Position numbers and translations under genes: made by a program. A DNA stretch of 64,000 bases, taken from the NCBI GenBank assembly GCA_964494345.1, contig CAZBSI010000005.1, positions 1-64,000 on the forward strand, given 5' to 3'. This document shows, piece by piece, positions 61,401 through 64,000 of this stretch. The notes beneath the pieces were generated by a model. That model made no database searches, had not been told where the DNA came from, and saw only the letters and a list, made by a program, of their open reading frames with translations. This DNA comes from DTKD01 sp964494345 (GTDB lineage Bacteria; Armatimonadota; UBA5829). The first letter of the stretch is position 1, and each line of letters opens with the position of its first letter.

Positions 61401-64000
61401 GTCATAGACGACGGGGAATACACTTCGAGCACTAATTCGCTTCACGCGACGTGGTCGAGTAGTGATCCTGAGTCTGGGGTTGTTGGTTACCAGTACGCTA
61501 TCGGCAGCACGGCTGGTGGTACGAATATAGTTAATTGGACGTCTGTCGGAACCGCTACGGAAGTTACCAAAAGCGGGCTCAGCCTTACGCCGGGGACTGT
61601 ATATTACATTTCCGTTAAAGCTACTAATGGCGCCGGGTTGGTGAGTGTGGTTGGGAGTTCGGATGGGATTAAGGTGGATAATACTCCGCCGGTGACGCCA
61701 GTAGTTACTGACGACGGCGTTTACACCACCAGCGCGACTACACTTCACGCTACCTGGACATCTAACGATCTTCAGTCTGGGATAGCTGAGTATCAGTACG
61801 CCATCGGCACCTCTTCCGGCGGAACAAACGTCGTCGATTGGACTTCTGTTGGGATTGTTACTGAGGTGACGCGGTCTGGGTTGGAGTTGACAGACGGCAC
61901 GACGTACTACATCTCCGTTAAGGCTAAAAATGGCGCGGGGATGTGGAGCGCTGTGGGGAGTTCTGATGGGATTATGGTGGATTCTTCGCCACCTACTGCT
62001 CCAACAGTCACCGATGATGGGGAATTTACGTCGAGCCTCACATCGTTGCACGCTACATGGACAGCCTCAGACCCGCATTCTGGGATTGATGAGTACCAGT
62101 ATGCTATTGGGACCTCCGCGGGTGCTACAGATGTTGTTGGTTGGACTTCGACTGGCGGGGTTGCTTCTGTTACTAAGACTGGCTTGAGTCTTGAGACTGG
62201 GAAGACTTACTTCTTCTCTGTTAAAGTGAAGAACAAGGCTGGGTTGTGGGGGCCTGTTGGAGTATCCGATGGGATTTTGTGCGACGCTACTCCTCCTAGC
62301 ACGCCGGTTGTTGTAGACGACGGAGAATATACTTCCAGCACCACCACTCTTCACGCGACGTGGTCGAGCAGCGATGCCGAGTCGGGGGTTGTGGGTTATC
62401 AGTATGCTATCGGTAGCACGGCGGGTGGCACTAATGTAGTTAATTGGACGTCTGTCGGAACCGCTACAGAAATTGCACGCAATGGTTTGGCTCTTACGCC
62501 GGGGACTACATATTATATTTCCGTTCGGGCGTCTAATGGCGCCGGGTTGGTGAGTGCGGTTGGGAGTTCGGATGGGATTAAGGTAGATAATAGTCCGCCT
62601 ATTACGCCTGTCGTAACTGATGACGGGGTTTATACTACCAGTGCGACTACACTCCACGCTACCTGGGCTTCAAGTGATCCGCAGTCTGGGATAGCAGAGT
62701 ACCAGTACGCCATTGGCACGACGGTGGGGTCGGCTAATGTGGCCGAATGGACTTCTGTTGGGAATGCCACTGAAGTGGTGCGGTCTGGTTTGATGTTGCT
62801 CGATGGTACGACTTACTACATCTCTGTTAAAGCGAAAAATGGCGCGGGGATGTGGAGTGCGGTTGGTAGTTCTGATGGGATTATGGTAGATTCTTCGCCG
62901 CCTACCACACCTGTTGTGACGGATGACGGGGATTACACTACTGTCCCGAATTTGCTCCATGCCACCTGGGTCGCATCTGACATGCATACGGGGGTTGTGG
63001 AATATCAGTATGCTGTCGGCACAGTCTCTGGTGGCACGGATGTGGTAAACTGGACGGCCGTCGGATTGGAGACTTCCGTTACCCTGACCAATATCACGCT
63101 GATTCCGGGCAAGCATTACTATTTTGCCGTAAAAGCGAAAAACGTAGCAGGGCTTTGGAGCGCCGTGGGTGTCAGCGACGGAATCAGGATAGACATAACG
63201 CCGCCGAGCGCGCCACATGTGATAGATGAGGGCGAATACACAAGCAGCCTTACCTCTCTAAGCGCGCAATGGCTTGCAGTTGATCCAGAGTCCGGAATAT
63301 CGGACTACGAATACTGCATCGGCACCGTGCCTGGCGGCACAGATATAGTCGGCTGGACTTCGTCTAACGGCGCGAACCACATTACCCACACGGGCTTGAG
63401 CTTGACTATGGATTTGACCTACTACTTCACCGTGCGTGCGAAAAATGGCGTGGGCATGTGGGGGCAGACGGGCACGAGCGATGGTATCGTGGTGAGGATA
63501 TTGACCGCGTGGCCGAAGTTCAGACACGATTCGCAAAATCTTGGAGTAAGTCCGTTTATTGGCCCGGTTGTGCCAGGGTTGCTGTCGTCGTATGACACCG
63601 GTTGGGGCATTACCTCGTCGGTGGCGATCGGCGGGGATGGCACCCTGTATTTCGGCAACGATGAAGGCTATATGTATTGCGTGGGGCCAAACGGCATTCT
63701 GCACTGGAGATATAAAACCGGCGGGCCTATTGATTCGTCTCCTGCCATAGGCCCCAACGGCGCCATTGTGTTCAGTTCATACGACCACTATATATATTGT
63801 CTGACCGCCGATGGACTCTTGCGATGGAAGTATAAGACCGATGACTGGAGTCGCTCGTCGCCTGTTATTAGTTCCAATAACACCGTGTATGTGGGCTCTC
63901 AGGACGGCTACATGTATGCCATTAAGTGGGACGGAACACTGAAGTGGAGACATAATATCAACAACACCATCTGGTCGTCGCCGGCCTTGAGCCGCGATGA
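58455..64000 (+). CDS. Giant exported protein, PQQ propeller - 13 FN3-like repeats - PQQ propeller (3' end cut)
   Basis: The frame is open from ATG 58455 to the window edge, at least 1848 residues. A signal peptide (IAVGLFIVLWMGCLPVSA) is followed by WPKFHSDACNTGQSS and about seven PQQ-type blades (residues ~30-365; for example AIGPSGTIYVGAEDGKLYAI). From about residue 370 to 1675 there are 13 FN3-like units of 101 residues, each starting PPxxPxV-x-DDGEY and containing DPxSGxxEYQYAIGT and YYxSVKAKNGAG. A second propeller then begins with AWPKFRHDSQNLGVS and runs off the end. AAGGAG lies 13 nt before the ATG. A cell-surface adhesin or scaffold role is inferred; the C-terminal sorting signal is not visible. 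Confidence 0.85.
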   Translation, partial: MRVRAIAVGLFIVLWMGCLPVSAQLMSGCWPKFHSDACNTGQSSASGPVGSAFGWNYLAEGAVTGDPVTDSSGNIYFVCQDTYIYSLTKEGVLRWRLPLQSTGRGAPVISNDGTIYVGSDVTYLYSYSTAGTLKWRKLLGGKLGASPAIGPDKTIYVPCLDKNLYALNSQGTQKWAYTTTGALRSCPAVSDGVIYVGSDDTYLYAIYSNGTLKWRYKCPSAVSNSPVVGSDGVIYAVCSNGSVVALNPAGTLKWQYTITAQVASSPAIGPSGTIYVGAEDGKLYAITSTGSLAWTFQTSGPVRSSPAVGSNGVMYVGSEDGSIYAVKPDGTSMWSANLGGTVSSSPAIGADGTLLVGAGNRLHTFPPDSTPPSTPVVTDDGVYSSGAGSLRASWESFDEESGISESHYAIGTSPGGNDVLNWVSAGSSFSVTHTGLALVDGQVYYFAVKTRNGAGLWSEVGVSDGIMVDASPPVTPIVIGDGEYISGQQPLHAQWSSSDPHTGVVEYRYAIGTTAGSANVVDWTSVGTATEVTRSGLELVDGTTYYISVKAKNGAGMWSLVGSSDGIMADSSPPIAPVVTDDGEYTSSLTSLHATWTASDPHSGVDEYQYAIGTSAGATDVVGWTSTGAVASVTKTGLSLETGKTYYLSVKAKNKAGLWGAVGVSDGILCDATPPSMPIVIDDGEYTSSTNSLHATWSSSDPESGVVGYQYAIGSTAGGTTIVSWTSVGTATEVTKSGLSLTPGTTYYISVKATNGAGLVSAVGSSDGIKVDNSPPITPVVTDDGVYTTSSTTLHATWTSSDPQSGIAEYQYAIGTTAGSANVVDWTSVGESTEVTRSGLQLVDGATYYLSVKAKNGAGMWSAVGSSDGIMADSSPPTTPNVTDDGEFTSSVTSLHATWTASDPHSGIDEYQYAIGTSAGASDVVGWTSTGGVASVTKIGLILETGKTYYFSVKAKNKAGLWGPVGVSDGILCDATPPSTPVVIDDGEYTSSTNSLHATWSSSDPESGVVGYQYAIGSTAGGTNIVNWTSVGTATEVTKSGLSLTPGTVYYISVKATNGAGLVSVVGSSDGIKVDNTPPVTPVVTDDGVYTTSATTLHATWTSNDLQSGIAEYQYAIGTSSGGTNVVDWTSVGIVTEVTRSGLELTDGTTYYISVKAKNGAGMWSAVGSSDGIMVDSSPPTAPTVTDDGEFTSSLTSLHATWTASDPHSGIDEYQYAIGTSAGATDVVGWTSTGGVASVTKTGLSLETGKTYFFSVKVKNKAGLWGPVGVSDGILCDATPPSTPVVVDDGEYTSSTTTLHATWSSSDAESGVVGYQYAIGSTAGGTNVVNWTSVGTATEIARNGLALTPGTTYYISVRASNGAGLVSAVGSSDGIKVDNSPPITPVVTDDGVYTTSATTLHATWASSDPQSGIAEYQYAIGTTVGSANVAEWTSVGNATEVVRSGLMLLDGTTYYISVKAKNGAGMWSAVGSSDGIMVDSSPPTTPVVTDDGDYTTVPNLLHATWVASDMHTGVVEYQYAVGTVSGGTDVVNWTAVGLETSVTLTNITLIPGKHYYFAVKAKNVAGLWSAVGVSDGIRIDITPPSAPHVIDEGEYTSSLTSLSAQWLAVDPESGISDYEYCIGTVPGGTDIVGWTSSNGANHITHTGLSLTMDLTYYFTVRAKNGVGMWGQTGTSDGIVVRILTAWPKFRHDSQNLGVSPFIGPVVPGLLSSYDTGWGITSSVAIGGDGTLYFGNDEGYMYCVGPNGILHWRYKTGGPIDSSPAIGPNGAIVFSSYDHYIYCLTADGLLRWKYKTDDWSRSSPVISSNNTVYVGSQDGYMYAIKWDGTLKWRHNINNTIWSSPALSRD
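59566..63500 (+). repeat. Thirteen 303-bp coding repeats with a 909-bp higher-order period
   Basis: Unit starts fall at about 59868, 60170, 60473, 60776, 61079, 61382, 61685, 61988, 62291, 62594, 62897 and 63200, an even 303 bp (101 codons) apart, after a first unit near 59566. Units 3-11 repeat as three A-B-C triplets. A units carry GILCDA, B units IKVDN and C units IMAD or IMVD at their ends. Equivalent units in neighbouring triplets are more alike than adjacent units, so the array grew by copying 909-bp blocks. Confidence 0.9.

Noticed and set aside
60249..63218. Several minus-strand frames of 180-300 codons
   Set aside because: They lie opposite the FN3-like repeats and inherit their 303-bp periodicity; the plus-strand frame is open throughout and encodes recognisable domains.
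1..64000. tRNA or rRNA genes
   Set aside because: The GTTCGAA strings seen are part of the dispersed repeat, and no cloverleaf or conserved rRNA sequence was recognised by eye; a covariance-model search would be decisive.

Overview
The window looks like the chromosome of a Gram-negative-type (diderm) bacterium of moderate to high GC. Signs of an outer membrane are two LptA/LptD-like barrel proteins, a further small beta-barrel protein ending in Phe, lipoprotein and Sec signal peptides, and PEP-CTERM proteins. Together with H-X9-DG pseudopilins, PQQ-propeller giants and abundant short intergenic repeats, this suggests Armatimonadota or a near relative. That placement is inference from gene style; there is no rRNA in the window to settle it.

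Layout. 1-1600 is decayed: an IS1182-like transposase remnant, a promoter-terminator pair that may make a small RNA, and a methyltransferase pseudogene cut off by a 220-bp tandem repeat. 1.6-5.6 kb is a compact operon of NifX-like and Mrp/MinD-type iron-sulfur ATPases ending in a PadR regulator. 5.7-13 kb holds housekeeping genes (lytic transglycosylase, DUF123, scpA-scpB, D-Ala-D-Ala carboxypeptidase, rluB, a periplasmic binding protein), separated by a dispersed repeat family. 13-19.5 kb carries a fused E1 dehydrogenase, an Ig/OstA/barrel outer-membrane protein and uvrB. 19.6-25 kb is a tightly overlapping operon (D-aminoacylase, PD40 protein, orphan adenine methylase, small barrel protein, TSUP transporter). 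25-42.5 kb mixes a ROK kinase, a DinG helicase, an RNase J-like hydrolase, a ferredoxin-nitroreductase, a second Ig/OstA/barrel protein with a multi-Ig partner, a citrate-synthase-like enzyme with a Cache-like tail, STAS and BON proteins and a flavoprotein. 42.6-49 kb has two pseudopilins, a translin-like protein, CCA-adding enzyme and sigma-54 (rpoN). 48.6 kb to the end is a cell-surface region: two PEP-CTERM proteins, a cysteine-rich secreted protein behind a long structured leader, a LolA-like protein, a phosphoesterase-tetrahaem cytochrome, and two giant repeat proteins, the last running off the window.

How it fits together. rpoN lies beside two PEP-CTERM genes that each have a sigma-54-type -24/-12 promoter (one perfect, one near perfect), so sigma-54 control of surface proteins is the best-supported regulatory story. 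Many sigma-70-type promoters can be read directly, and at least five place the transcription start at or within about 3 nt of the start codon (leaderless mRNAs: the OstA/barrel gene at 15489, uvrB, dinG, the secreted protein at 31181 and the small gene at 44762). No tRNA, rRNA or CRISPR array was found.
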